DNA of 64,000 nucleotides from Paralithodes platypus (Eukaryota; Arthropoda; Malacostraca; Decapoda; Lithodidae), in assembly GCA_032716605.1 (NCBI GenBank), contig CM064509.1, positions 38,722,924 to 38,786,923 on the forward strand, read 5' to 3'. Positions 43,531 to 54,073 of the stretch are shown here, piece by piece. A model generated the notes under the pieces. It ran no database searches. It saw only the letters and a program-made list of their open reading frames with translations, and was not told the DNA's origin. Each line of letters begins with the position of its first letter. The stretch's first letter is position 1. A program made the translations under genes and the position numbers.

Positions 43531-44650
43531 GACCCAGTACGTGGAATACTAAACTAGCCCTGCATGCCAGCAAGAGCGGATTCATAGTACCCAGTACGTG
43601 GAATACTAAACTAGCCCTTGCATGCCAGCAACAGCGGATTCATATTACTCAGTATGTGGAATACTAAACTAGCCCTTGCATGCCAGCAACAGCGGATTCA
43701 TAGTACTCAGTACGTGGAATACTAAACTAGCCCTTGCATGCCAGCAACAGCGGATTCATAGTACCCAGTACGTGGAATACTAAACTAGCCCTTGCATGCC
43801 AGCAACAGCGGATTCATAGTACCCAGTACGTGGAATACTAAACTAGCCCTTGCATGCCAGCAACAGCGGATTCATAGTACCCAGTACGTGGAATACTAAA
43901 CTAGCCCTTGCATGCCAGCAACAGCGGATTCATAGTACCCAGTACGTGGAATACTAAACTAGCCCTTGCATGCCAGCAACAGCGGATTCATAGTACCCAG
44001 TACGTGGAATACTAAACTAGCCCTTGCATGCCAGCAACAGCGGATTCATAGTACCCAGTACATGGAATACTAAACTAGCCCTTGCATGCCAGCAACAGAG
44101 GATTCATAGTACCCAGTACGTGGAATACTAAACTAGCCCTTGCATGCCAGCAACAGCGGATTCATAGTACCCAGTACGTGGAATACTAAACTAGCCCTTG
44201 CATGCCAGCAACAGAGGATTCATAGTACCCAGTACGTGGAATACTAAACTAGCCCTTGCATGCCAGCAACAGCGGATTCATAGTACCCAGTACGTGGAAT
44301 ACTAAACTAGCCCTTGCATGCCAGCAACAGAGGATTCATAGTACCCAGTACGTGGAATACTAAACTAGCCCTTGCATGCCAGCAACAGCGGATTCATAGT
44401 ACCCAGTACGTGGAATACTAAACTAGCCCTTGCATGCCAGCAACAGAGGATTCATAGTACCCAGTACGTGGAATACTAAACTAGCCCTTGCATGCCAGCA
44501 ATAGCGGATTCATAGTGTACTACTAAACTAGCCCTTGCATGCCAGCAACAGCGGATTCATAGCACCCAGTACGTGGAATACTAAACTAGCCCTTGCATGC
44601 CAGCTACAGAGGAATCATAGTACAGTACTGTACAGTACTCAGTACGTGGT
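43531..44650 (+). repeat. 58-bp minisatellite, about 19 copies
   Basis: Direct tandem array with unit start ACCCAGTACGTGGAATACTA, then AACTAGCCCTTGCATGCCAG and CAACAGCGGATTCATAGT (58 bp). Copies are nearly identical; a C/A variant (AGCGG versus AGAGG) alternates through the second half, suggesting expansion of a two-unit block. One unit near 44510 is shortened. Confidence 0.95.
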
Positions 44651-45290
44651 ATGTATTACCCATTAATTTCCGGAAGTTTAAACCTATGCGAAAAAGCTTA
44701 CCTCTTACACGTCACATCACATCAGTAGGGAAGCAGGTGAAAATGGCGTGTGTACGAATCGGTGCCGTCTATAGGAAGATATTGACAACCATGTTACGAA
44801 AAATTTCCATTTTAGTACCATATATTTTTATTAGGTTTGGCCGAGGCTTAAAACACATTTTCATATGATGTTTAAAGCATATAAAATCCATATTTGTTTT
44901 CAAATATTGCAAAATAATTGGTGACCAACTTATTTAGTTATACTCCAAGTTTTGGCGAAAGTTAGCTCGAGTTTTTGCATTTTGCAAAAGAAAAAAAGTC
45001 AGTAGGCCTAATTGAATTTCGAAAGTTGGCTCGGGGTTTCATTTTTTTAAACCCATAAAACCCTAAATGTGCAAAACCCGAGCCAATATTTGGCGAAAGT
45101 TAACCTAACCTAATCCAACCTAAGATGGCGTGAAAGCACACACAGGTTGGGAAAAAGAGCTCCCGAGGCCACGTAAAAATGGCTGAAAAAAACCCCGCGC
45201 CGTCTATAGGAGAGTCTTGACAACATTTTAAAGGTAGGAAGACATGTTGTTACCGCTTTTCAAATAGGTTTTACCGAAGGTTGAAACATA
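44651..45290. other. R3 fragment and spacer left of the nest
   Basis: Positions 44930-45110 carry R3 arms (GTTTTGGCGAAAGTTAGCTC, AAAACCCGAGCCAA). The rest is A/T-rich with CCTAACCTAATCC. The open frame 44593-44868 begins inside the minisatellite and has no recognisable content. Confidence 0.6.
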
Positions 45291-45434
45291 CAGTCGACGC
45301 TCGATTTATCGGACCCCGATACAACGGATTTCGGATTTAACGGACTCTGTCCGTAGCCGGACAATGGACCCAGCAACGGACAAAGTCCGTTGCTTGAAAT
45401 AAAGTTGGAGCAAAGTCCGTTGCTCAATCTATTT

Positions 45435-45846
45435 ATCTCTCTAATGCACCTACCTAAATCCCTTATACATTAACATAACTATGTCTTATTTGGACTTTTT
45501 GTAATCTTTGAATCATTTCTAATGTAATGGAATTGAAAATATAATATCCTTCCAGCACATAGATAAATAATAAATAAGATAGTCAACAAAATATTTCAAC
45601 TCTCCCCTCCGTGCGAGCAGAGACGGTAGATTTACGTTTGATAGATTTTTTGTTTTGTTTTTTTCCCTCGATATACACTCTCTTTCTATCTATCTATCTC
45701 TCTAATTCATCTACCTAAATCCCTTATACATTAACATAACTACTGTATGTCTTATTTGGACTTTTTGTAATCTTTGAATCATTTCTAATGCGATGGAATT
45801 GAAAAATATAATATCCTTCCAGCACATAGCTAAACAATAAATAAGA
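45435..45846 (+). repeat. 261-bp direct repeat inside element G
   Basis: ATCTCTCTAATGCACCTACC at 45435 recurs as ATCTCTCTAATTCATCTACC at 45696, followed by the same TTATACATTAACATAACTA, GTCTTATTTGGACTTTTTG and AATATAATATCCTTCCAGCA. The second copy continues after the LINE-F insertion at 58296 (GATTTACGTTTGATAGATTT). Confidence 0.88.
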
Positions 45847-46241
45847 AATTCCCGGCGCGACCGAAGCCGTTCCAAGGACCTGTGCCCCCAGGGAGGGGGC
45901 ACGACCTCCCGAAATCCATCTTTCCGAATCCTCCCTCCCTCGCGAGGACAGAGTCCACCTGGCCAGGCTGAGATGCGGACACCATCCAGCTCTCCTGAGC
46001 TATCAGAAGAGACTGGATGACTCCGTTGTTGACGCCTGCCCGGGATGTAACACAGCACCCCATACCATTAAACACATCATAGAAGACTGCATTTCAGTCA
46101 AGGATAGACAAGGTAGGATACAGTATGTATGAAGCAATGGAGGAAGTGAATGCAGAAAAGGATATAGGAGTAGTGATAGACAATAAGTTAAATTTCTCAG
46201 AACATTTAGCGGAAAATATAAACAAAGCCAATAGAATTGTA

Positions 46242-46278
46242 GCAGTGGCAGTATCGTAACCAATGAGGTTTAGAGGTC
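46242..46278 (+). other. U4 snRNA-like sequence at the 5' end of LINE-D
   Basis: GCAGTGGCAGTATCGTAACC AATGAGGTTTA matches the conserved 5' region of animal U4 snRNA (the U4/U6 stem II and following bases) at about 30 of 31 positions; GAGG follows after a three-base gap relative to U4. The first G overlaps the last base of the target duplication. Sequence beyond ~46278 no longer resembles U4, so this is a fragment fused to the LINE 5' end, not an snRNA gene. The U4 comparison is from memory and has not been aligned by program. Confidence 0.7.
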
Positions 46279-46722
46279 CTGTCATCTGCGTATAAGTACG
46301 GTATTGGTTAAAGTCTTGCTAAAACGCACCTCTGTAGCTTACCGTGACTAGTTACGGTAAGTAAGTCCTACCCCGCCTTCTCGAGGTAGCCTCGTTATTA
46401 CACCGTCCTTATTTTAATCCTCCCTTTTAAATTTCTAACTTTTTTATTTTTGCTTGACGGTGGAACTAAAGGGGAGGACGGGTGTGCTATTTTCTTCAGC
46501 AGCACACTTTGTTTTTAATTTTAAATCCTCTTTTAATTTCCACTATAAAAATTATCCCCCTTGTAACTATATTTCTGTTGTCCCCTGTATATTTTTGTTC
46601 CCCCTATCTTCTTAATATTTTTATTTTTACTGTGTTTTATGTTTTTTTACTGATGTTAGAATCAGTTTTTAGTTTTTCTTTTAGTATACTTTTGACAATC
46701 CGGCGCCCTGTTTGGAGGCATT
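46279..46722 (+). other. LINE-D 5' untranslated region
   Basis: Contains an inverted pair TTACCGTGACTAGTTACGGTAA near 46337-46361, with a sequence matching a splice donor (GGTAAGTAAG), then T-rich sequence. No ORF. Ends before ATG 46723. Confidence 0.6.
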
Positions 46723-47056
46723 ATGTCCAGGCCCCAAGTCCTCCTGGGAAACAACTGTGCTCGGTATGCTGCCGGCCAGGACCCCCTCGGGGGTGGAGGA
46801 ACAAAGCAGAAAAGTGGTGGAAACGTCGTTCGGGTGAAGGAAAGCGTGCTCCGTGTCTGTGCCTTCAATGTCAATGGCATAAATGATTTTAGCAAGAGAG
46901 AGTGTCTGATGCGAGAGCTTAAGATGGATGTGTGGATGTGTGTGGGGTAGTTGTTGGTGATGCTTTTATTTTATACTAGCCCACTGGGCCTAGGCCCTCT
47001 CAAGGCTAGTGGTGGAGGAGGTGGTACAGAGTTTAAAGTCACGTATATGTCAGTAG

Positions 47057-50000
47057 TTATATGTCATTGTATAAATTTATCGCTCTCAGGAAGTGACGAA
47101 TAGGGGTGAAATTGAAAGAGTCGGAGTCAGAGAGGATGCCATGTAATGAGGTGTTCAGCAAGAATCTCCGTCTTTCAGATGCATAGACGGGACAAATACA
47201 AAGAAAGTGAAAAACAGTCAATGATGTATGGCAATGTTGGCATACAGGTGGTGGACCATGAGGGGTGGACATCAGGTAACCATGTGTGAGGCGTGTGTGG
47301 CCTAAACGTAATCTAGTTAATAGGGTTTGGTCTGCACGTGAACCATTAATTGAAGAGGGCCACAAGTGTATGTCATCCTTAATGGAGCGAAGGTGGCCAG
47401 TTAATGGTTGCGCTCTCCACTCAACTCGCCAAGCGTCATAAACATGGCGACGGAGGACAGGGAGCATATCCTCCGAACGCAGCAAAGTAGTAGAGGGTGT
47501 ACCATGACACGCTTACTTAGCGAGGAAGTCTGCACGCTCATTCCCGGGAATTCCTACATGCGCGGGGATCCAGCACGGTGTGATGGAACGATTAGCGCAC
47601 TGTAATTTGTGTATTGTGTGGATGATAGTCTTGACCAATGGGTCCTTGGGGGCAAATACGCATAAGGCTTGCAGTGCACTCTTTGAGTCACTACAGATAA
47701 CGACCCGTGGAGAGTTCCTCGACAATGAAGAGATGGTGCTTAAAGCACCTTGAATAGCCCATAATTCAGCAGTGAAAACCGTGGAGTGATGGTGTAAGGT
47801 ACTTTGATACAAGCCATGGTCTGAGACTGCAGCGCAACCCACGGCATCCGCAGTTTTCGAGCCATCGGTGTAAATGAAAACAGCCGGGATGTGATCATCA
47901 AGATGTTGTAAAGCGAGATGTCGACATTGAGATGGGGCTTGGGCATCAAGTTGATCCGCTAAGTGAAAGCAAACTGTAGGGTGTTTTAGGGTCCACGGAG
48001 TGATGTGACTAGGAGGGGGAGTTATGGGAGGAACGGTGATACTGTAAGTGGAGAGCAATTAGCGAGACAACATTGGGAATGGCACTGGAATGTTTGAACG
48101 ATAGTTATCTGTGGAATGGAATAGTTCTAGTAGAGTTGGGTCATGACGGAGGCGAACAGCCGTACGCATGAGGACTAATCGACGGTGGTAGGCTAGAGGT
48201 AAGGTCCCAGCCTCACATAGGATATTGGAGACACGAGAGGAACGGAATGCCCCCGAGCTAATGCAGATGCCCAAATGGTGTACGCTGTCGAGGGTTCCTA
48301 ATGTGGAAGCAGAGGCCGTGCCATAGACAGGGCTACCATAATCTAGGGCTGAGAGGATGGTAGCTCTGTAGAACAGTAAAAGCGTAGTGCGATCTGCGCC
48401 CCAATGGACTCGTGCGACTGTTTTCAGAACATTCATTCTCTGGAGGCAACGTGCCTTTAAGCAGGCAATGTGACTCTTCCAATTGAGGTGAGTATCAAAG
48501 ATTAAACCAAGGAACCTGGTATGTGGAAGGATCTGAATATTAGAATGTCCCATGGTGAGAGTAATGGACTGTTTACGTAAATGTCAAACATTTCTATAGA
48601 ATACAACGGCGTTAGTCTTTTCAGCAGAAAATTGAAAACCAACAATGGATGCCCAAGAGTGGATGGATTTTAGAGCAATGTTGAGACGCCGTTGTATGTG
48701 AGTCAGACTGGGAGAAGTATAATATATTGCGAAGTCGTCCACATACAAGCTATACGATATTTCAGGTGGGAGGCTGCGTATGACACTATTGATCGCCATA
48801 ATAAAGAGTAAGCTGCTAAGGGCACATCCTTGTGGTATTCCATTAATTTGTGACATAATGTCCGATAGGAGACCATTATTTTTTACCTGGAATGTACGGT
48901 TAGAGAGAACATTTTGTAAAAAGCAGGGAAGAGGACCCCGCATGCCAGAATTGTGTAAAAAAAATAAAAATCCTGTGTCTCCATGTTGTGTCATAAGCCT
49001 TAGCAATGTCAAAAAATATTGCCACTGTGGGTTTGGTTCTAGGAGAACCCATCACGTATTTGGTGTTCAAGGCGAATAAGTGAGTGCAGTGTAGAACGGC
49101 CAGGGCGGGAACCATTCTGATATGGGGATAGGAGGGCATGTGACTCAGCGTAATGTAAAAGTCGAGGATTGATCATTTTTTCCAATAATTTGCAGAGGCA
49201 TGAGGTAAGCACAATCGGTCTGTAATTTGTGGGAAGACTATGATCTTTTCCAGGCTTCGGTACGGGTATAGTGTAAGCATGCCGCCAAGACGGTGGGAAG
49301 TAGTTACTTATCCAAAACTGATTGTACAGTTGTAAAAGATGTTGTAGCGCACGTGGATGGAGGTGACGGATGAGAGCGTACAAGAATCCATCCGGGCCAG
49401 GAGTAGTGTCTGTACACAGGTCGAGCGCGTGTCGCAATTCCGGAAGTGAAAAAGGGGTGTTATATTCATGTGTTTTCCCGCTATGAAAAGATAGCGGGCG
49501 AGATACCTCCATACATTTATAACGAAGAAATTGACGAGGCAATGACTGGTCTGAGCTGACGTGACAGAAATGTTTGGCATGTATGGCAGCGATGTCAAGG
49601 GGGTCATGTGTAAGCGAGTCCGAGGCAGGGTCTTTGAGTGGAGAGAGTGGAGGCCGTACAGTGCGTCCGTTGATACTGCGAAACTTTTTCCATAAAGTAG
49701 AGAGAGGGGTGCGGGAATTGAAGGACGAGATATATGATCGCCATGAAAGTATCTTGTTGTCAAGGATACTGCGTTTGACAACTGCACAGATCTTGTTATA
49801 GAACGTTTTAAGGGCAATTTTTTCAATAGTGATGGTTATAAGGTCAAAGTAACGATTAGTGGAAAAAAGTCGGGGGGAAACACTCTTTAAACGCCGCTGC
49901 CTAACACTCAGACGCTTAAGAAGGCGTTCCACACGATGCTTGAATTTTATCATTTGGGCTAGAGTGGGCGTCCACCAAGGGACCTGGCGAGGGTGCGTCA

Positions 50001-50835
50001 GCGAGGAGGTAAGCGTGATATGAGTGCGAGCAATGGAGTTCAGGAAGGACGAAAAATAATCAAAATTGTGTGCAGGGGAGGAGGTAGGGGAGAAGTCCGA
50101 AACGTCTGCAGAGGAGTGTGTATAAGACGTCCAACCGGCTTTAGAGAGATTATAACTCGATATTTGAGGGGAGGATGCAGGGCACAAATACTTAAGGAGT
50201 ATAGGGTAGTGGTCGCTGGAGAAGCGATCCTGTAAAACTGACCAGTCAAATAGGGGAGCTGCGTCATCCGAGGCAAAGGAAAGATCAACAGCGGAAAATG
50301 TACAGTGGGTAGCAGATCTGTAGGTGGGGGTGTCAAAGTTGAGACAACAAAGAGTAGAATGAAGGAGATATTTTTCAATTTTATCGCCTGGGATGTCTGT
50401 GTTTGGGTTGCCCCAAAGGGGAGAGTGTGCGTTAAAGTCGCCCAGAATAAGGTACGGTGGGGTCAGTTGTTGTACTATTTGATGAAGGTCTGAAGTATTG
50501 TAATGACAGGAGGGTTGATTGTAGGAGGAGCAAACAGTCAAGGAAGGAAGGTTTGGTAATGAAATGGAGACGGCAGTTGTTTGAAAAGGGTTGGGGTCAA
50601 GGGTGACAGGAACAAATACGCACTTATAGTGCACAAGGATGGCCGTTCGGAGATGTGAAGGGGTTATAGGGGAGCTAGCAGCAACAGTATAATGCCTGGG
50701 GGGGACAACAAAATTGCCTACATGTTGGAGGCAAATGCATAATGGTGAATATAATTTAAGTAATCGTTGTAATTCTCCCATACGGAGGCGAGTTTGGTAT
50801 CCGTTTATATTCCATTGCAAAATGTTATATGCCAT
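47057..50835 (-). pseudogene. LINE-E ORF2: endonuclease, reverse transcriptase, RNase H, CCHC-like tail
   Basis: Starts at ATG 50835, overlapping the ORF1 stop by 11 nt. Endonuclease: NILQWNINGYQTRLREL-like start, LILGDFNAHSPLWG, STFSAVDLSFAS-type region and SSDHYPIL. RT: TPGPDGFLYALIRHL, NYRPIVLTSCLCKLLEKMI, YQNGSRPGRSTLHSL, then frameshifts near 49045 and 48965 around AIFFDIAKAYDTTW, then GIPQGCALSSLLF and catalytic YVDD (48731-48742). RNase H: FIYTDGSKTADAVG, FTAELWAIQGAL, ICSDSKSALQAL and PAHVGIPGNERADFLAK with all acidic residues kept. C-terminus: CQHCHTSLTVFHFLCICP, a zinc-knuckle-like motif. In-frame stops at 48584, 48059 and 47513. About 1,260 codons. Confidence 0.9.
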
Positions 50836-53519
50836 CAAGAATAGGATTGTCAGAGTCATCGACAATAGTGGTCTCTTGAAGAGAGTCTGGTAAAGGTTGT
50901 GAGTGTGGAGAGGGTTGTGTGGATGGAGGTGAAGGGGTAGATGTAAGGTCTGTAAATTTTTCAGAAATAACTGTGAATTGTGTGACTAGTTTAGGAACAA
51001 GGGTGGGGCAGTGGAGGAGTTTTTGGCGCAGAGTGTTCATAAATAGATAAGCGGAGGTAACATCTACATCAGGGTTAGGGGGAAGTGTACGTGTGGTGAC
51101 AAATTCCTGCGTCCGAGCAAGGAGGCAGGGATCCGTGGCACAGATATGGGGTGTGATGTAATTACGGAAACAAATTGGACATCCACATTTGTCAGGTGGG
51201 ATATTGGTGTGACATATCAATACAGGAGATTGTGAGGGGCTCGGGGTATGATGAGTCTTTATCGAAGGTTCGTCAGATGATGGTGTCGTAGGGTTAGCAG
51301 GAGTTTGTGGGGGAATGTCCCTAGGTTTGGGAGCATCGGGATCTGGGCAGTGGGGAGCGGCTAACGGAACATGTCGCTCAAGGTTACAGGGAGGATCAGG
51401 CGTGGTGAGGGTGGTACGCACATTGACAGGAGGTTGGTGAACATCAAATCGGGATTGTGATAGCTCTATATTAGTCAAGTCAGAATTCAACAGGTTATTG
51501 TCCTTCAGGAATCTCTGCATCAAGTCCTTGGGCATAGGATCAGATTCACAAATATGGGTGACACAACAACAAGGAGTCGGGTGAATTTGAGCATCTTCCG
51601 CTGGAGCTCGCTTGGAAAGAAATTTGTGAAGATGTTCGGTGAGTACTGTACGGGTAGAAGTCTTGTGCTGAAGTAGAAAGAATCGGCCGCAGTTATGGCA
51701 GCCACAGTCCGGATCGTGGGTAGGCATAACCCACTTCTGTGTGGTAGAACCGAGTTTCGAGGTCCGGGATAATGACCGGATAGGACTTGCAACCTTACGC
51801 TTTTTCCGAGGCTGCGACTGGGTGGAGTGAGATTGGGGAGAAGTCTCTATATCTGGTACTGTCTTACATTCCATGAGGTTCTCCTCGGCAGTCATGTTCC
51901 AAAACTCAGTATCATCGGTCAAGTTAGTAAATCCCTCGAACCTGTTAGAGGTGGATAGGTCCGGGGAGTTAAGGTGAACTAAACGGAAGGTATCATTGGT
52001 GGGGTAATGTTGTGGGCTAATAGGTGGTGCCGGAGGCTGCTCTGGACGCTGGTGGTCAGAGGAGTCAGCGGGTGTAGTTGATTCATACCGTCGATATGGA
52101 GGAGATTTACCTTCCTGCCTTAATTGTGCTGCAGCAGACCGGAAGGGGAGTCCTTTTGTGGCCTGTAAACGTAAGACGTCACGATGAAACGCAAAGTGCG
52201 GGCATGTTCTGTCATTGGCTTTGTGGGACCCGTCACAATTTGCACAACGGGGCGCGCTGGCTTGACAATTGTTGAGAGAATGTTGTTCTGAGCCGCAATT
52301 TAAGCAACGAGCATTGAGAGCCCGACACTGTGGGGTTGAATGCCCAAGCTTCCAGCAATTTGTGCATTGTCTCGGCTTGTTAACATACCTTCGTACCTGC
52401 AGTTGGCGACCTGCAAGACGGACATGCATAGGGAGGTCATGGCGCTTAAAATAGATTTTGACAATGCGTAGTGGGGGCCGATTTCCACGCTGAGGAGCAG
52501 TATAAGTGTCAACTTTAACAACAGTGGGGTCAGTTCTTTGCAATAATTTTAAGATACGATTGGTTGAGTCTGTAAAGCTCTGATCTGCAAATTCGAAGTC
52601 GGAAGGGAGCACAACCGTGCCAGTACACTGATTCAGGTATTCATCTGGTTTACCTGTGTATCTGTCGAGGTAGGCTCAAGGCTTCTGATTGCTCCTGTGT
52701 TTTCACCTCAATCATGCGCTTGGCCGATCCAACAGCATGCATGGTGAAGTCACCAATATCTTGTGCGAGAGTATCGTATAGACTGAAATCATCCATAGGT
52801 TCACCAGAGACCGTGAAAAACCTTGACCAATCAGGGGGACTGAACATAGCGTTATAAGTGTCCTTCGAAGCAGGAGTATACGTGTTACGTTTACGCCTTT
52901 GTCGGTTATGCGAAGGTACGAACGGTTGAAGCGTGTGAATGGCAGAGGAAATACCGGCAAGGTCTTTTCCTGTACCTGCATCAATGGCTCGTTGAGATCG
53001 TGGAGGTACAGAAGCAGGTTTAATTGAGGTAGTAGATCCTGCATCCGGAGGGAAGATGGTAACAGATGGAGTCACAGACGGGTCAGGGATGCAAGAAGCA
53101 TCCGTAGGGGTGTCAGCTGAGGGCATGCGAGGTTCTTCATTAAGGTTGCCAACGGAATGAAGAGGTAGGCTAAGGCTAGAATCATAATCTGGTAATTTAG
53201 AAGTTAAAGTCGAGACTGTGGGGTTGTCATCACTATTATTGATCACAGAGGCAGTACTGTGCAGAGGAATTGATGCCGGGGAGATCACCTGATGGATCTC
53301 ACTACCCGACGATGGAGAATTCGTCACAGTACCCGTAGGAGGTTTGCCAAGGTCTGTGGGTGCCATGCCTGAGTGGGGAACTCCGGCACTGTTGGCAGCA
53401 GGGGAAGGGTCCTTGAGGCAGTCCAATTTCTCGCAGGGGTCGGCGTCGGAGGGGGCAATTTTAGATTCCATAGGACGAATATTTCTAAATTCATCTGAGT
53501 CAGATTCCAAACCCACCAT
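50825..53519 (-). pseudogene. LINE-E ORF1: Gag-like protein with CCHC knuckles and duplicated CGCxxC motif
   Basis: ATG 53519 (context CCATGG) opens a Ser/Pro/Thr-rich N-terminus of ~290 residues. A one-base shift near 52665 leads into the frame ending at 50825. In the second frame (numbered from 52612) three zinc knuckles lie at residues 83-96 (CTNCWKLGHSTPQC), 103-116 (CLNCGSEQHSLNNC) and 123-137 (CANCDGSHKANDRTC). Further on are two copies of an unusual motif: CGCHNCGR ... THICESDP (302-359) and CGCPICFR ... PHICATDP (476-496). The C-terminus is Pro-rich and ends DNPILDGI. The knuckles bind element RNA in related I-clade proteins; the second motif is not known to me. Confidence 0.82.
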
Positions 53520-53593
53520 GGAGCCACAATTAGAGGACGGGACGACCGCCCTAGGAATTCTTGCAGATATACACCCCGACTAATGCACCTTAA

Positions 53594-54073
53594 CCCTCCT
53601 GGCCCGGGCAGGCTCTCAAAATGACAGGGTGGGCTACCCGGGCGATCTGGCCGAAAAACGTCTAGGCCTAGGCTACTGTATTTTTGTTTAGTTTAACTGC
53701 TAGAAATTTCCCACGCATCTATAAATGTAGTGCGGTTTCCAATCTATAGACTGGCGTTGAGTAGAGCTCTCTATGTCAACTGGTTCAGTTGTGATGACGA
53801 TTTCAGTGGAGAGCACTTGCAGGCGATGTTAGCAATATGACGATCTTTTCACTACTGAAACAACGACATACAGACATACAATAACAAACGAGTCTTCTCT
53901 TTCTTGTTTTCGGAGGTGCGGTGACGTAACGATCGGCTTTGTTTACATGCGTCGGACGCACGGCGTTCAGACCAAGCTGAATAGGCTTTCAAGCTTACAG
54001 ATTTTAAAATGACACCCGGGCTCCTGCCCTTAGTTCGTGGTGTCATTTTAAAATGACAAACGGGCCAGGAGGG
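53594..54073. mobile_element. piggyBac-like MITE 3 (layer 6) in LINE-E 5' UTR
   Basis: A 480-bp element flanked by TTAA (53590-53593 and 54074-54077) with termini CCCTCCTGGCCCG and, complemented, CCCTCCTGGCCCG. Near the right end, ATTTTAAAATGACACCCGGG and GTCATTTTAAAATGAC form further inverted repeats. No ORF of note. Innermost and therefore youngest layer of the nest. Confidence 0.9.

Noticed and set aside
43531..44650. CRISPR-like array
   Set aside because: Units are contiguous 58-bp tandem copies without unique spacers, in a eukaryotic context.
46242..46400. A U4 snRNA gene
   Set aside because: Only the first ~31 nt match; the 5' stem-loop remainder, central domain, 3' stem-loop and Sm site are not recognisable, and it sits exactly at a LINE insertion junction.
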